A DNA stretch of 64,000 nucleotides from Brachypodium distachyon (taxonomy: Eukaryota; Streptophyta; Magnoliopsida; Poales; Poaceae). The stretch is taken from NCBI RefSeq assembly GCF_000005505.3, contig NC_016132.3:47692914-47756913 (forward strand). The letters are read 5' to 3'. The notes under the pieces were generated by a model. It worked only from the letters and a program-made list of their open reading frames with translations, ran no database searches and was not told the DNA's origin. Both the position numbers and the translations under genes were made by a program. Shown here in pieces: positions 10,741 through 23,069 of the stretch (the first letter of the stretch is position 1; each line of letters starts with the position of its first letter).

Positions 10741-13558
10741 GATCCTAATATTTTTTTTAAGTTGTTCACCATAGGTTCTAAGTATGTGTCTCCTAGGCTG
10801 ATTGATGGGTGACATCGCCGTTTGACCAGCGTCATGTAGACCTGCGCCCACTTGTCGGGTGATAAGCCGGATTGCCATTTGCCAAAAAAAAAATCTCCAT
10901 TGTTTCGTCCATTTGAAATCAAGTAAATTTTACATCATTTGACTCAGTGCATGACCACTATGGTATGGAGTATGGTTTAATTTTCAGAGCATTTTCCTGA
11001 TAGGTGGGCTTAGGCCTATGTGATGCTAGGTCAAACAGCACCGATCATACTAGAAGACACACACTTAGGACCGCGGTGAATAATTTTGAAAAGTATTGAT
11101 CCAATTCGTGATTTTTCTTGAAAAGTTTCGAGAAGACGCAGCGTGCATTTTTTAAGTTTAGGAACTAATTAGACACATTTAAAAAAGAATTAGGACTTCT
11201 AATATATTTTACTTGGAAAACAACAGACGAATTGGGAAACTTATTTGCTATCTCTTGGTGTCCGTGGAAGAAAAGAACAAACTTCCATCCTATTTATTGT
11301 CCAGTTTACAAACATCCCTGCTTCTCGAAGCGTGTGGCAATCTATGCTGGCTACACACATCCTGATCACTGTGGCCATGGCCCAGGCGCTTGTGCTAGGA
11401 TGCTTTCTTGCTTTAGGATAAAGTACCATGTCCACCAATACAAAAATATATAGCTAATTAGTTGTTCCATGGCTCATGAGAAGCCATAGTTAATTGCTTT
11501 ATTGTAATGCATAACTTTTTCCAGATAATATCGCTGTGGGGGGTTCCTTTATGTCATGTTCATGCTTGTTTATTGTAGGCCCGGTCTCATCCATCTTGTG
11601 GTGATACGTGCAACATGGAGCCACAGACTGTTGAACAGAATGGAAGCTACACGCTACCAACGCTTCACCTGTCCTTCTCTGGACAGTTCGAGCAAAAACA
11701 ATTCCCCGTTTTCTTTCAGACATCATTATGTGCTCCAAGTGAGTGCATGCATGTTAACCTGAAATTCTTATACTGTATTTGTGTTTTGCACTGACATCCA
11801 CATGGTTTGCCATATTGTAGAGGAACGAATCTGGGGGACACCTGAATACTAAAGCATACTAGTCTCGTGCATCAGTAGATCTGAAATCGGTACAAAACAG
11901 AATCAGTTAAAAAAAAACTCAAAGGAATCTTGTACTCAGATCACGATATATTGTTGTAAAATAATGCCAGATTTGAATACCCAGACCATTTTATTGCCAA
12001 CTTGATCCGTTTTGTCTTCTCTTTTAGGAGGACAGTGAGAGTATTATTCTTCGTGCGAACACTGACTTCAGATTTCAACGGACGAGGAGTTTAATGACAG
12101 AAAAAAACTGACTTCAGACTTGAACGGACGAGGAATTAACGATAGTGGAAAATGTTGCGCCATCTCCAATTAAATCTCGGGCGAGACCCTCTGATCCTTC
12201 CAAGACGACGCCGTCATGCCACTATGAACTTGATAGCTCAGTCTTTGGATCCAATTTGCCCATGGGTGACACGTCAGCCTCTCCCCGGGGGGAGTGGGGC
12301 CACTTGCAACACGACACCTGCATCAACGGAGACATTTGCAAAAGGACGCCCCCAGGCTCCACCAGCCCGGCACGAGGCGGAGCGTTGGCACGAGTTCGGC
12401 TCGGGATTTATATGTGGTTCTCTTTCAAACTGACCACATCCTGACAACGAAAGTTTCCACACGATCTTCTGCGCACAGGAAGTGCCTAGACCGATCGAAA
12501 GGATCGGGCCTTGGTTGGCCTTGACAACTCTAGTGCTGTGTATCGCTTGCTGGGCCTGGGCTACGTAATGACCAGCTCCGAGATGAGCTGTCAGTTTCTA
12601 CTGCTTTCTATTGTTGACCTTATGTAAGTTGCAGCTCATATATAGCCCGTGGAAGAGAAGAGCCGTTTTTCGACCGTGTATGGAATTTGCACGAGTTTCT
12701 TCTGTTTCCTATTGTTGACGACGTTCCTAAATTGAGGGGGAGGCCCCAATGGGGCTCGCCTGCCCGACCACCGGTGTCTGTCCACTCGCAAAACAAAAGC
12801 GAAACGCTCCGTCCGAGGAACTGCTAGGCAAACCCGAGTTGCCATGTGCACCGAAATGTATATTCTGTGATCGTACATTTCTGTGTGGCTTTAGCTTTAG
12901 ATCCTGTTCGTTTGTAACCTTAGCTTCGTGTTTAAAAGTGAGTCTAAAATCCATCAAGATACCTCATGAGAAATGCCATCGTTATGAGCCATAGCGAGAA
13001 TGGCCAAGTTATAATCATCTATATTTGGACACGGAGCTGGAAAATATAATAATCAAAGAAGACATTTTAGGGACGTTTTGACTTTCTATATTCTCAAAAC
13101 ATATAAATATAAATAATAATTGCAATAATTAATTGATTTCAATAAGATGAAAAAAAGATCTTTCCAAGAAGAAAACATATATTTTGTTTCAACATTTTCC
13201 TTTTTTTGTTTAATATGATCTTCATGTAATCCTAGAAACTAAAACACGGCATCACCATTTTTTTTGAAAAAAATATTTATGTGCATTGAGTATAGCTTTA
13301 CTATTGGACGAACCAAAATAGCCTCTCAGACTTTGTATACGTACCCACCCGGAAAAGAACAAGCTGTTTTGTATTTTTCCTATAGATAAATCTCGTTCAA
13401 ATTTGACCCATCCTCTGTGTAAACCTAACAAAAACGAGCTGATCCCCTCCCTCCACAACAAAACAAATCTCCTTCCTCCTCCATCTTCTTCCCCCTCGCC
13501 CTCTCTATCCCGCGTTCCATCGCTCCGCGCCGGCGCCGCACCACCCTCGAATTCCGCC
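10741..13558. other. Intergenic region; one tandem duplication, no gene supported
   Basis: Short open frames here have no consistent splice sites or known motifs. A diverged 46-bp tandem duplication (ACTGACTTCAGA...AACGGACGAGG) lies at 12061-12146. The segment 12145-12520 is GC-richer, contains TTTATAT near 12408, and could be the remains of a promoter or first exon. The last 150 bases before 13559 are CT-rich, as expected for the leader of the next gene. Confidence 0.35.
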
Positions 13559-14702
13559 ATGCCGAAGGGGGCCAAGAAGCGTGCCAAGCTCAAGAAGAAG
13601 CAGCAGGGGGACCACCCCGCCGGTTCCGAAGGCGGTGCCAACGGGAACAACGGAAGCAATAACTCCAGCCACGGCGACGCCGCCAGCGATGGCAACCACC
13701 TACCAATCCCACTTAACATTCCTCCAGGTACGCATGGCATCTAACCTTCTCCTCGTCCCCACTCTTTAAGCCCGGGCAGATCTGCGACATGCCGCTTTCG
13801 GCATCAGCGGGGAGGCAAGAATCGCCTTTTGCGCTTGCGGCGAGGGTGGCATTCCCATGCTCTCCGCTGGCGTCGGCCACCCCTCCCCCACGTTCCCACC
13901 GGCCGCTTTATTAGTTGTTCGCCTTTTGCCCTGCCCCCTTTCGTGCCCTATAATATGATGGATGTATTTGTGTTTCTGATGCCGTGTGTTGTTGTTGGCG
14001 GTGGTGTTGCCCGCAGTGGATGCGAGCGAGGATTCGATGGAGAGCTCCGAGGAGATGGTGACGCCGAGGGCGGAGGCCGACGAGGAGGAGAAGAAGGGGG
14101 CCGCCTCAGAGGTGCCTGTGGAGCGCACCGACGAGGTCGTTCAGGAGGACGCAACGGGCGATGCCGGGGAGGAGGTCATGGTTGATGCTTTGCCGCCTGA
14201 AGCCGGTCAGCGGGAACAAGAGGGTAAGGTAGATGTGAGGGCGAAGGCGCATGTCGTGGTGCAGGAACCGGAGGTGCAGGATGTCGTGGTGTCTGAGGCA
14301 CCTGAGGTGCTGGAACCGGAGGTGAAGAGCGAGGGGGTGGTGGTCCGGGAGACGGCCAAGGTGCATCCGGTGCATGAACCAGAGACGGAAGGCGATGAGG
14401 TTGTGGTCAGGCAGACGGCCACGACAGATGTGGTGCAGGAACCGGAGGCAAAGGGTGAGGTATCACGGTCTCGTGAGGCAGCTAGTGTGCAGACTACAGA
14501 GGTACATAATGTTTCTGCCTGTTTAGTGTTTACCAATTACCACCCATCCCCCACGTTTTGAAACTGTGATGTCTCACTGGCCATGTTACTTTCATTGCAG
14601 GTGGCGCGTGGACCTGCAGTAGCGGTGGCTGCTGCAGGGCATCGGGCGAAATGGTGGAATTGCTGCGGGGTTTTTGATGCCCTTGCTGGTTCAGAGAGAT
14701 AG
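13559..14702 (+). CDS. Acidic plant protein of unknown function with C-terminal WWNCCG motif
   Basis: Three exons, 13559-13727, 14017-14501 and 14601-14702, join in frame with GT-AG introns to give 251 aa. The N-terminus is strongly basic (MPKGAKKRAKLKKKQQ) and could be a nuclear or nucleolar signal. It is followed by a Gly/Asn/Ser-rich stretch. The middle exon is Glu/Val-rich and built of degenerate repeats of about 25 aa around a VVxEPE/VVQEPE core (about residues 120-205), so it is probably disordered. The C-terminus has AKWWNCCGVFDALAGS, an aromatic-cysteine patch I believe recurs in small plant proteins of unknown role. The acceptable Kozak context and clean splicing argue for a real gene. 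The 3' leader probably has an intron, with a donor at 14709 and a candidate acceptor at 16672. Confidence 0.75.
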
Positions 14703-17700
14703 ATTGAGGTGAGATGGTTCTGCATTCTATGATTGTGTTTTTGTTGATGCTTTTCTCAATGGGAATGACTGCCAATTGATTGTTTGTATGGATTCTGTAA
14801 ATTTGCTAGAAGTTGTGGGATTTGTGTAATAGTTGACACATTCTTGGTATGGTAGACCTTTGAAACATGAGAAGCGCTGTAAATAGTTTTTTTCCAAGCA
14901 ACTGCAGAAGCACTGGGGATGCCTTTTCATCAAGAACAGAAGTAGTAATTGCAAACAGTAGACCATGTGTTTTTGTGAAACATGCTAAAATATACCCTCA
15001 CGTGAGGGTTGCCACTGTGAAAATTGTATCATTTTTTTGTGTGTGAGAGATAAATAGCAAATCCATGGATCTGTACTTCTAGTTTATTCTCCTCACTTTA
15101 CACCGCCCTTGCTTATAAATTGGTATGCTCCTGCTATTGACATGTATAAAAATTCAACAGCATGTCCTGAGTTAATTTTCTTGGACTGAATGTAGCAGCA
15201 CCTGTGATTCCATCTTTCTGTCTCAAAGTATCGCAACTGCCGACACGACACTGTTATTGACAGGATTGTAATAATTTGTGTATACAGTTAAAAACATATT
15301 TTACCGAGTTTGGGGAAATGATGCCAAGAAGAAATTTTGAACAAATGACCCTTAATCTTTCAAATTCCGTTATGCCTTCTGGGTTTATCAGTAGAGTTGC
15401 TGTCTTACCTTCTAAGTATTTCTTGAATCGTGGAAAGTACAAGGGAGCAACATGATGCCTATCAAATCTGAGTGTTTCAGTGCTCCCCTTTCATTGTCAA
15501 GACTCAGTATTTATATGTACAAAAGTATATAAGCACGATTCTTTCCATATTAAACTTTAGCTTTCCAATATGAATGGAGACATCATATCATGCCAATTCT
15601 CATACATATAACGAGCTTTTATACCAGGAGCTGATTTCTTAAATCAAATGCTCGGTTCGTGATGAAGTGATCTCTGGAAGACACCAATGATCTCTGTAAT
15701 TAAGTGATACCTGAATAATTTTGATTGTTTTGCATTTAGAAGAAATTAAGAGGCCAGGGTGCATGTAGAATCATAAACAGTGTTCTTTATATGCTAATGG
15801 TCTTTTGGCGGAGGATCTGTTAGATATGATAAGTTAACATTTTTTTTCGTGGTTCTCGAAGCAGCGTGTATACAGTGGTGGTTATACACCACTAACTTAC
15901 CCACTTATGCTGTATGGTGTAGTTTTATAACAATATTACATATGGTTCATTTAGTACACTGTTCAGATTCAACTTCAGCGAACAAGAATTATGCCCTCAA
16001 TTTTGCTCTTGTTGGGGAATAGCCATGTTATTCACATCATATGTTTTATGTCTATTTTCCTGTTGGTTTTGTTAAAATAATTCTTGAATTCCAGAATACC
16101 TGTAAGTTGACTGTTTTATAGATATACAATACTCTGCTTTCAGTCAAATATTTGGCGTCCAAGATATTGGCAGGTTTACTTTAGACTTTATTTAATAGAG
16201 TGGGTAGGTATGATGGAAGTTGCTACCATCCTTATGTGGGAAGTACTAGGAGGCACCTTTTTTTGTTCTATCTGCTATCTTGACGAACCTGCCACCATTG
16301 GGTGGAGTACTAGGAGGCACCTTTTTTTGATATATACTGTGCTCCTTTTCATCACCTATAGCTGACTACTGGTACTAGCATAACACTCAGTTAGATAGGG
16401 TATTTAGCTGATTTCATTTCAGGGATGTACCCGCAATCTATCCATGATGTATTCTCTATACTTGCTAATGTTCTGTATGCATGGAAATTTTGGATAATAA
16501 ACTAGCCTGTCATTGTAGACTTAAAATGACGGTACTGTGGGAAATGAGTATGGTGAATTTTGTACTTGGATGGTGCACCTTGGTGGACTTTTGGGCTGTT
16601 TAATGCTTGTCCTTTCATTCATGCAAGTTATATCTTGTTAGTAGCCTTAAAAGGTATTATTATTATCCCCAGGTACATGATTGGAACTTGGAAAGCAAGA
16701 GGACAGAAGATGCAAAGTTGTTCAAAGCTGATGGGTAATTGTAACTAAACTCGTTGAATGGCCACACAAATGATGAAGTTGACGGGTTTTGAACGACATC
16801 GTGCTGATGTTCTCCCCGCCCATGTTTCTGTGTCTTGCTGTGCAAAGTTACACCGTATTGGTTGTGGTTAATATGCGTGGGTGTTTAGTATTCTGAAGAC
16901 CCTTGTCTAGTATCTCCTAGGTCTGCTGTCCTTGTAGCATATGAGTTTAAGCGGGTCGACTCTGAAAATTTTGCTCTTTATTTCTTATACTTAATTTTTG
17001 GGGAGGTATGTCCCCTTTTCATGACCATGTCACAGTTTGAGACGTTCTTTGTAGTGGTGGTCTGTGATAATCCCCAACATATCAGACTGTTCATTACAGA
17101 AATAAATAATCCTGAGATGTGTGGGGTTAGACTCTTAATGTTGCTTGTGCATTAGATGATTGCACTCGCTTGGACCACATTGCTCCCCAAATGTCCGGCC
17201 GTCCGACATTCATATATTTATCTGCCCAATTGTGGAAATGAAGCTCATGTGCTTTTGCATGTTGTCCGAAGGCGTTTGCGCTTTCCCTGCTTCAAATTGT
17301 GTTTTCTACGGGTGATTTTTAATACGAAAGAGCTCACCTGGAACGTCATTTCGTTAAATGGTGAGTCACGGTTCGGAATACTGGTGGATTCTACAATTCA
17401 GGAGCACTGTAGGCTGGAGTTCTTGTTGAGTATGACATTTTGAGCTGGCTTTCGCCAACTTTTCTTCGATACTGGGGCATGAAAAAAAAAAGAATGCCCG
17501 ACGGGATTTCGCCAGCCCTGCCAAGATATTTTATCTCTGAGAAGCGTTTGTCCAAAAGCTGGTATAGCCACATATTGTGAAACTAAGGGCTTTTCTTCAG
17601 AAGTTTTGAGCACAGATTTGCAGAACCGTTGCATTTCCCCGTGCCAAGTTTGTCTGCTCATTTTAAGCAAGCGACATGGCACGGCGTGTCAGCCTCAACT

Positions 17701-18312
17701 GCGTCTTTAGTCATCCACTTTCCAGAGGTGTTCGTGGCCATCCAATCCAATGGTTGCTACGACCGGCGATTTTTTGGGTCCAATAACACGAGCAAGCGGT
17801 GGCCATCCAAGTATCCAACCTTTCTTTCAGCCACAAGTTTGTACAGCGACTTGGCCGATTTGTGTTCATGACGAAGATATGCTATCCGACCTATCAACTA
17901 CCCGGTAGCCAGGAAAGATGCTTTCGATCTGACCGCTGGAAATGATAGCAGCTGGGAAAATTCACTTTACCGTAATGCAAGTAATGAGTTTGTACACTCT
18001 GCCAGCCTGTCGGCAAATAATGAGCTAGTCGCCAAAAATAATAAAGGAAAATAAAATCAGGTCTGTGAGGATTACACCCATACAATTCACGAAAACGAAA
18101 GGAATCTGGCATTACTATATGAAGACAAGTTTTTGGTTTCCTGCTGCTGAGTGGAGACACATGCTCGCAGTCTTGCAGGCCGTAGGTGGGAAAAAAAGAG
18201 GAGGGCGTGTGTGACTGTGTGTATCCCCAGGGCCAGGCTCTCAGTGATTCAACCATACATTCAAACATGTGGTTTGTGGCCTTTTCGTCGCCTTAACTGA
18301 GTCGTGCGGTCC
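14703..18312. other. Probable 3' UTR intron of the 251-aa gene, then intergenic DNA
   Basis: Directly after the stop codon, GAG|GTGAGA forms a good donor, and a candidate acceptor CCCCAG lies at 16667-16672, so a last non-coding exon may start at 16673. Within it a 23-bp direct repeat (AGTACTAGGAGGCACC plus T-run) occurs at 16242-16264 and 16306-16328. From about 16900 to 18300 I see only AT-rich DNA without gene signals. Confidence 0.35.
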
Positions 18313-18321
18313 TCTATAAGA
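18313..18321 (+). promoter_or_regulatory. TATA box of the SWEET gene
   Basis: TCTATAAGA lies about 80 bp before the start codon at 18398, giving a short leader with an A-rich stretch just before ATG. Confidence 0.5.
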
Positions 18322-18397
18322 GCCACAGCCTGCAGTGTATCAGTACAAGAAGGCAGACGTGGAAAAGGGGAGATAGAAGGAAAAAAAAAAGGCTTCC

Positions 18398-19612
18398 ATG
18401 GATTCCCTCTCCCTGTATGACATCTCTTGCTTTGCTGCAGGTTCCGCAGGTAATGTTCTTCATCTTTCGCACTTGCAAGTTACATGTAGCAAATGGTTTG
18501 GAAAGACAGAGTTGCTAATCTCTTGAGAATTTGGGCAACTCCTTTTGCAGGCAACATCTTTGCCTTCGCTCTCTTCCTGTCACCAGTGTAAGCATATACT
18601 CCATTACACATGATCTCGCTGTGTCTTTTGTTATCAATTCGATCATCGTGGCATGGAGAGAGAGGTTTCTGATGGATTGGTGTTTCCTGTTACGTTTTCA
18701 GGCCGACGTTCAAGAGGATTCTGAAAGCCAAATCAACGGAGCAATTCGATGGGCTCCCTTACCTGCTGTCCCTGCTCAACTGCTTCATCTGCCTGTGGTA
18801 CGCGCTCCCGTGGGTCTCCGACGGCAGGCTCCTCGTCGCCACCGTCAACGGCACCGGAGCGGTGTTCCAGCTCGCTTACATTTCCCTCTTCTTCATCTAC
18901 GCCGACAGCAGAAAGACACGGGTATAGTAATTTCCTTCCCGTCCTGAACCCATTCTCACTTTCACCTCCGTTTCTACATACGGTACTATGAGCAAAACAT
19001 TGAAATATGTTCTCCGTTTCCTCCACAGCTGAGGATCATAGGGCTCCTGGCGCTCCTGGTTTGCGCGTTTGCGGTGGTCTCGTACGGGAGCCTCGCTTTC
19101 TTTGACCAGCCGCTCCGGCAGCAGTTCGTTGGCGCCGTGAGCATGGCATCGCTCATCTCCATGTTTGCTTCCCCACTAGCCGTCATGGTACGCCTTCCAA
19201 CCAAGCAACGGCATAATCTAGGACTTAATATCAAACTGGTTTTGCCATGTTTCTTCACATGCCACCATTCATTTGGTTCTTCAGGGCGTGGTGATTCGGA
19301 CCGAGTGCGTAGAGTTCATGCCGTTCTACCTGTCCCTCTCTACATTGCTGATGAGCGCATCATTCGCGGTATATGGGTTTCTGCTGCGTGATTTCTTCAT
19401 CTATGTGAGCACCCGATCGGTCGATCCCCATTTCAATCTACACTTGAATCAATGTGTTTGTGTGAATGCTTGTACTGACAAATTTCACATATGTGAACTT
19501 TCAGTTGCCTAATGGGCTTGGAGTTGTCCTGGGAGCAACGCAGTTGGTACTGTACGCTTACTACAGCAGGAAATGGAGATGCAAGGATTCATCTGCGCCG
19601 TTGCTCGCCTGA
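18398..19612 (+). CDS. SWEET2: SWEET2-type sugar transporter
   Basis: Six exons, 18398-18449, 18551-18587, 18702-18921, 19029-19187, 19285-19404 and 19505-19612, are all in phase and encode 231 aa. The N-terminus MDSLSLYDISCFAAG and first MtN3 repeat (LSPVPTFKRILKAKSTEQF, LLNCFICLWYALPW, NGTGAVFQLAYI) are followed by a linker helix. The second repeat carries FFDQPLRQQFVGAVSMASL, FASPLAVMGVVIRTECVEF and PFYLSLSTLLMSASFAVYG. This gives seven membrane helices and one transporter unit. Clade I SWEET2 proteins move glucose and sit in the tonoplast. Resemblance is closest to rice SWEET2b as I remember it. The tail is short (SRKWRCKDSSAPLLA) and lacks the long phosphorylated tail of clade III sucrose transporters. 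Length and exon count are typical, and no lesion is seen. Confidence 0.93.
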
Positions 19613-20215
19613 TCAAACATGAAGTGATCAATCATTGTTTTCGTTTTGTTAGGACTCTGAAAGAGTGGGTTTCTAGCTGAGGTTCTGTAGGAGAGTACTG
19701 CAACCCAGTTTGGGCGCCGTAGTTGGTGTGGTGGATATCTGTTTGTACAGTTATATACCAGATTGTCTCTGTTCATATATAGCTGAACCATCATTCTTTT
19801 TTAATATAAATACAAATGAGAAATATGTCATTTGATTCCGCCTTTGTTCCTGAATGTTCCCCTACAGAGCTATTTCAATAAGGACTTCTTTTGCTTTGTG
19901 GAAGTTCTGCCATTGCCTAAACTAAGTGCCTGATTTGCACCACCACTTACAAATGAGACTCACGACTCACTTTCTTCAGAAGTGAAGTTTACCTAGACTG
20001 TCTAGGTAAAGCCGTCAGACAAGTTCAAATGTATAAGGATATTTTTACCTGTGCACCACTGCACCTGGCACTTTACCTATTAAATACTTGAACATCCCAA
20101 TTGATTAAAAAAACTCATTAATAAACATTGGAAAGCAACCGAGGAAAAAGGTGGAAAAGAAGTTATAGCTAGTTTGGATGTACACATTGGATCTTGGTAT
20201 TAGACATCGGCATTG
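19613..20215. other. 3' flank of the SWEET gene; no gene seen
   Basis: AT-rich sequence with possible 3' UTR in the first ~200 bases. A 12-bp inverted word (CCTAGACTG/TCTAGGTAAA) near 19991-20010 is too short to interpret. Confidence 0.3.
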
Positions 20216-20511
20216 TGTTTGTAATATAGATAAGTCCATATTACAATCCTAAACTTACCACGCAGTTTAAACTAGCTCCTCAACTTAAATACCGGTTAGT
20301 CGGTTACAACACACCCCTGAAATTTTAATACCGTTTAGATTCCCCCTTAATCATGTTTGAACCTGTTTGTAATATAGATAAGTCCATATTACAATCCTAA
20401 ACTTACCACGCAGTTTAAACTAGCTCCTCAACTTGAATACCGGTTAGTCGGTTACAACACACCCTTGAAATTTTAATACCGTTTAGATTCCCCCTTAATC
20501 ATGTTTGAACC
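20216..20511. repeat. Perfect-phase tandem duplication, 148-bp unit x2
   Basis: The unit beginning TGTTTGTAATATAGATAAG and ending CATGTTTGAACC occurs twice, exactly 148 bp apart, with only a few mismatches (TTAAATACC versus TTGAATACC, CCCCTGAAA versus CCCTTGAAA). It contains phrases such as CTAGCTCCTCAACTT and AATACCGTTTAGATTCCCCC that look like the terminal region of a widespread grass DNA transposon. Near-identity implies a recent duplication. Confidence 0.85.
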
Positions 20512-23069
20512 TGGATTTTTTGAATACTTTGCAAATTTTGACTAAATTGACTGCCACCATGCCAGCATCAGGCCCCGTCTCTCTCCCTCTCTCTACAGTG
20601 AAATCGGCCGGCAACCCTCTGGTCGTCGTGACCATCTGCACCGCCGGTGCCGGCTACCTCCTCTGCTTCCTCCCCGCTTCCTCCCAATCTCTCTCCTCCC
20701 CGGTCGGGCTGGGCCGTGCGGCGGCGGAATGAGCTCCAACATGGAATACACCCCGGCGTGGGACGACGCCGGTCCAGGCACGACGGCGCGGGGAGGCTCG
20801 GAGGTCGTTGGCGGCAAGGCGAGCTCCGGCATGGGACGGATTTGGTGGTGCACGATGGGAGGAACTCCGGCCGTCCGGCGGGGATGGGCCTGACTATGCG
20901 AGACAGACAGAGTCTTCATGTTCTTCTTGCTGCTGCAGCTGCCGCGGCTCCTCCACCACACTGCTGCAGAACTAGTTATCTCTGACACGTGGAAAACCCA
21001 CTGTGATGCATTTCGGACTAGTCAGGTGATGACTTTTGAACTTCTGACACGTCTGCCTTTTACGCTAACGCTTTTTTATGTGACACGCGTCAGTGCTAAT
21101 GCTCTTAGGATTAAAAAAATAGACCACTGATGTTTGTTTAGTCTGCGATAATTCTAATTTGTGATTTATATCGCACATAAACAAATTACAGCAATGAAAA
21201 TTCATATTGAATGATGGTTCGAACCCTTTTCATTGCTTTGCATACAAGATCGACTAATATATTCCATTGTAGTACTGCATATACAAGATCGTAGAATACA
21301 CACATGATGCATAATATTTAGCTCCAAATCCATACATGCATATCAAATATATTTCATTGCAGTGCATACAAGATCGAATACATTTCATTGCATTGCATAC
21401 AAGATCGTATACACATAGAAAAATGTCGATCGTCTACGCCGCTTGGTAGCTGAGGTGATGGAGAAGAAAATATCATCTGAAAAGACGAAGGACGAAGAAG
21501 AAGAACAAGCCAATCCATGGAAGAAGAGAGACAGGATGTGCAAGACAAAAGGAGGAAGAAGAGATTCGCGTGGAATAAGAAAAGCAAGCTGTCTTATCTG
21601 TGGTAGCACCTCTCCTATGCTCAAATGTCATGATTACTGTGATTCTCATAGGGGAAGGCGGTTCTTTAGCATAAAAGCCATGTTTGATGACTTCTACATC
21701 AGAAAACATACAAGATCGAAATGATCCTCCGCGTACTGTCGGTTCCTAATCTGACCAAGGAGAATTTGTTTGAACATCTGCAAAAAAGTATTATAACCTT
21801 TTACATATTTATTTTGAAAAGAGACTTACTATTGGCATTCTTTACATGGCTCAAAACTAATCTGGGTGGGTCTCAGCTCCAAGAACAATCTAAGTGTTTA
21901 GGATTGTTGGTAATTGTAGGTAATCAAAAACCAAATAATTTACAGTGATATTGAACACAACACAGGACAATCCAAACAACACCCGGTTCCCAAACTAGCT
22001 CGGCTGTCACGGTATAGGATCATGTCAAACCACAACGGCAAATCATCATTCTATCAGATATGATAACAATTAACCTCCATGAGAGAACATGCAAATCATG
22101 CCATGAGGTCAGGAGCTGCCCATTCATACCCTCTAGGCTCCGACTCACAGTCCATAGGACTACAAGACACATGATTGTGAAAAAAATCTAAAGACGTTAG
22201 CTACAACCTAATGGATTCAATCCACTGCGACATGGCCCAGCTGGCCACTGATGGAAACCTGATTCAACCTAGAAGACACATGTCAGGAGCTGCTGGTAAA
22301 ACTTTGCAACTTGAAAACAATTAACTTCTACGGTTCTACCCCAGATAGTTGTCATGGATTCAAGCCACTGATGAAAACCTGATCTTTTATGGCAGTTATC
22401 ACACTGGAATTAGCAGTTCTCATTCATAAGCTATGAGTTTGGTTTGGAAAAATGCCATAGCAGATCTCTTTGTTTCTTCAGATAAAGTCTTCACCTGCAA
22501 GAACACATCACAGATCAAAGCACTAAGTAATCATAGCCAGAGGAGGAGGATCTGAAGGAGGAAGAGAAGGAGGCAGTAGATGACCTGAGAGAATCAAACA
22601 CGAAATTTCAGTAGTTAAAGGCTACAACAAGTATCTGGATAAATAAGAATTTTTTCATGACCAATTTGCTCCTCCTAAAGTTCCACATGTTAATTATCTC
22701 ATGTATCAGACATACCCAGAAATTGAACTATTATATCAAAATGTCTCAAAGAGATTTCAATATCATAATTATTTCGATAGTATATCATTGAAATTCTGAT
22801 TCGAGTATTTTCTCTAACTAGTATAGTAAACTTGCCTATCTTACAGCGTCAGGAAATTGGGGTGTTGGGAAAAATCTGATTCAGGAAATTGGGGAACCGA
22901 AAAACACCTAAGCTTCTGGTGGAAGAAGGTGGCTAACGGAGTACATTCTCCAAGTTATGGTCCTCTGAAACTTGCAGCCAGACCAGATCTGCGGAAAACT
23001 AGATAATCAAACTCGGAATTCCAGTCGTTAAAGGCTGCACCAAGTACCTGGATACACAAGAATTGCTAG
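20512..23069. other. Intergenic DNA with short repeats; no gene supported
   Basis: A GC-rich island at 20560-20960 has open frames in several phases but no domain. At 21225-21415 the word GCATACAAGATCG recurs four times in variant form with ATTTCATTGCA/TTCCATTG spacers, and again as CATACAAGATCG near 21708. A plus frame at 21443-21724 (93 codons) encodes a Lys/Glu-rich peptide with a CLICG...KCHDYC cysteine pattern and is probably a transposase remnant. A diverged direct repeat of about 60 bp links 22590-22650 and 23002-23064. Confidence 0.4.

Noticed and set aside
11232..11453. Plus-strand frame of 73 codons with several cysteines
   Set aside because: No match to a cysteine-rich peptide family that I recognise, no signal peptide and no splice partner.
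21205..21225. GGTTCGAACCC resembling a tRNA T-arm
   Set aside because: The preceding 70 bases are AT-rich and cannot form acceptor, D and anticodon arms, so it is not a tRNA.
21443..21724. 93-codon frame with a CxxC...CxxxC pattern
   Set aside because: Too short and isolated; the cysteine spacing fits no complete zinc finger. Mentioned only as a possible transposase remnant.
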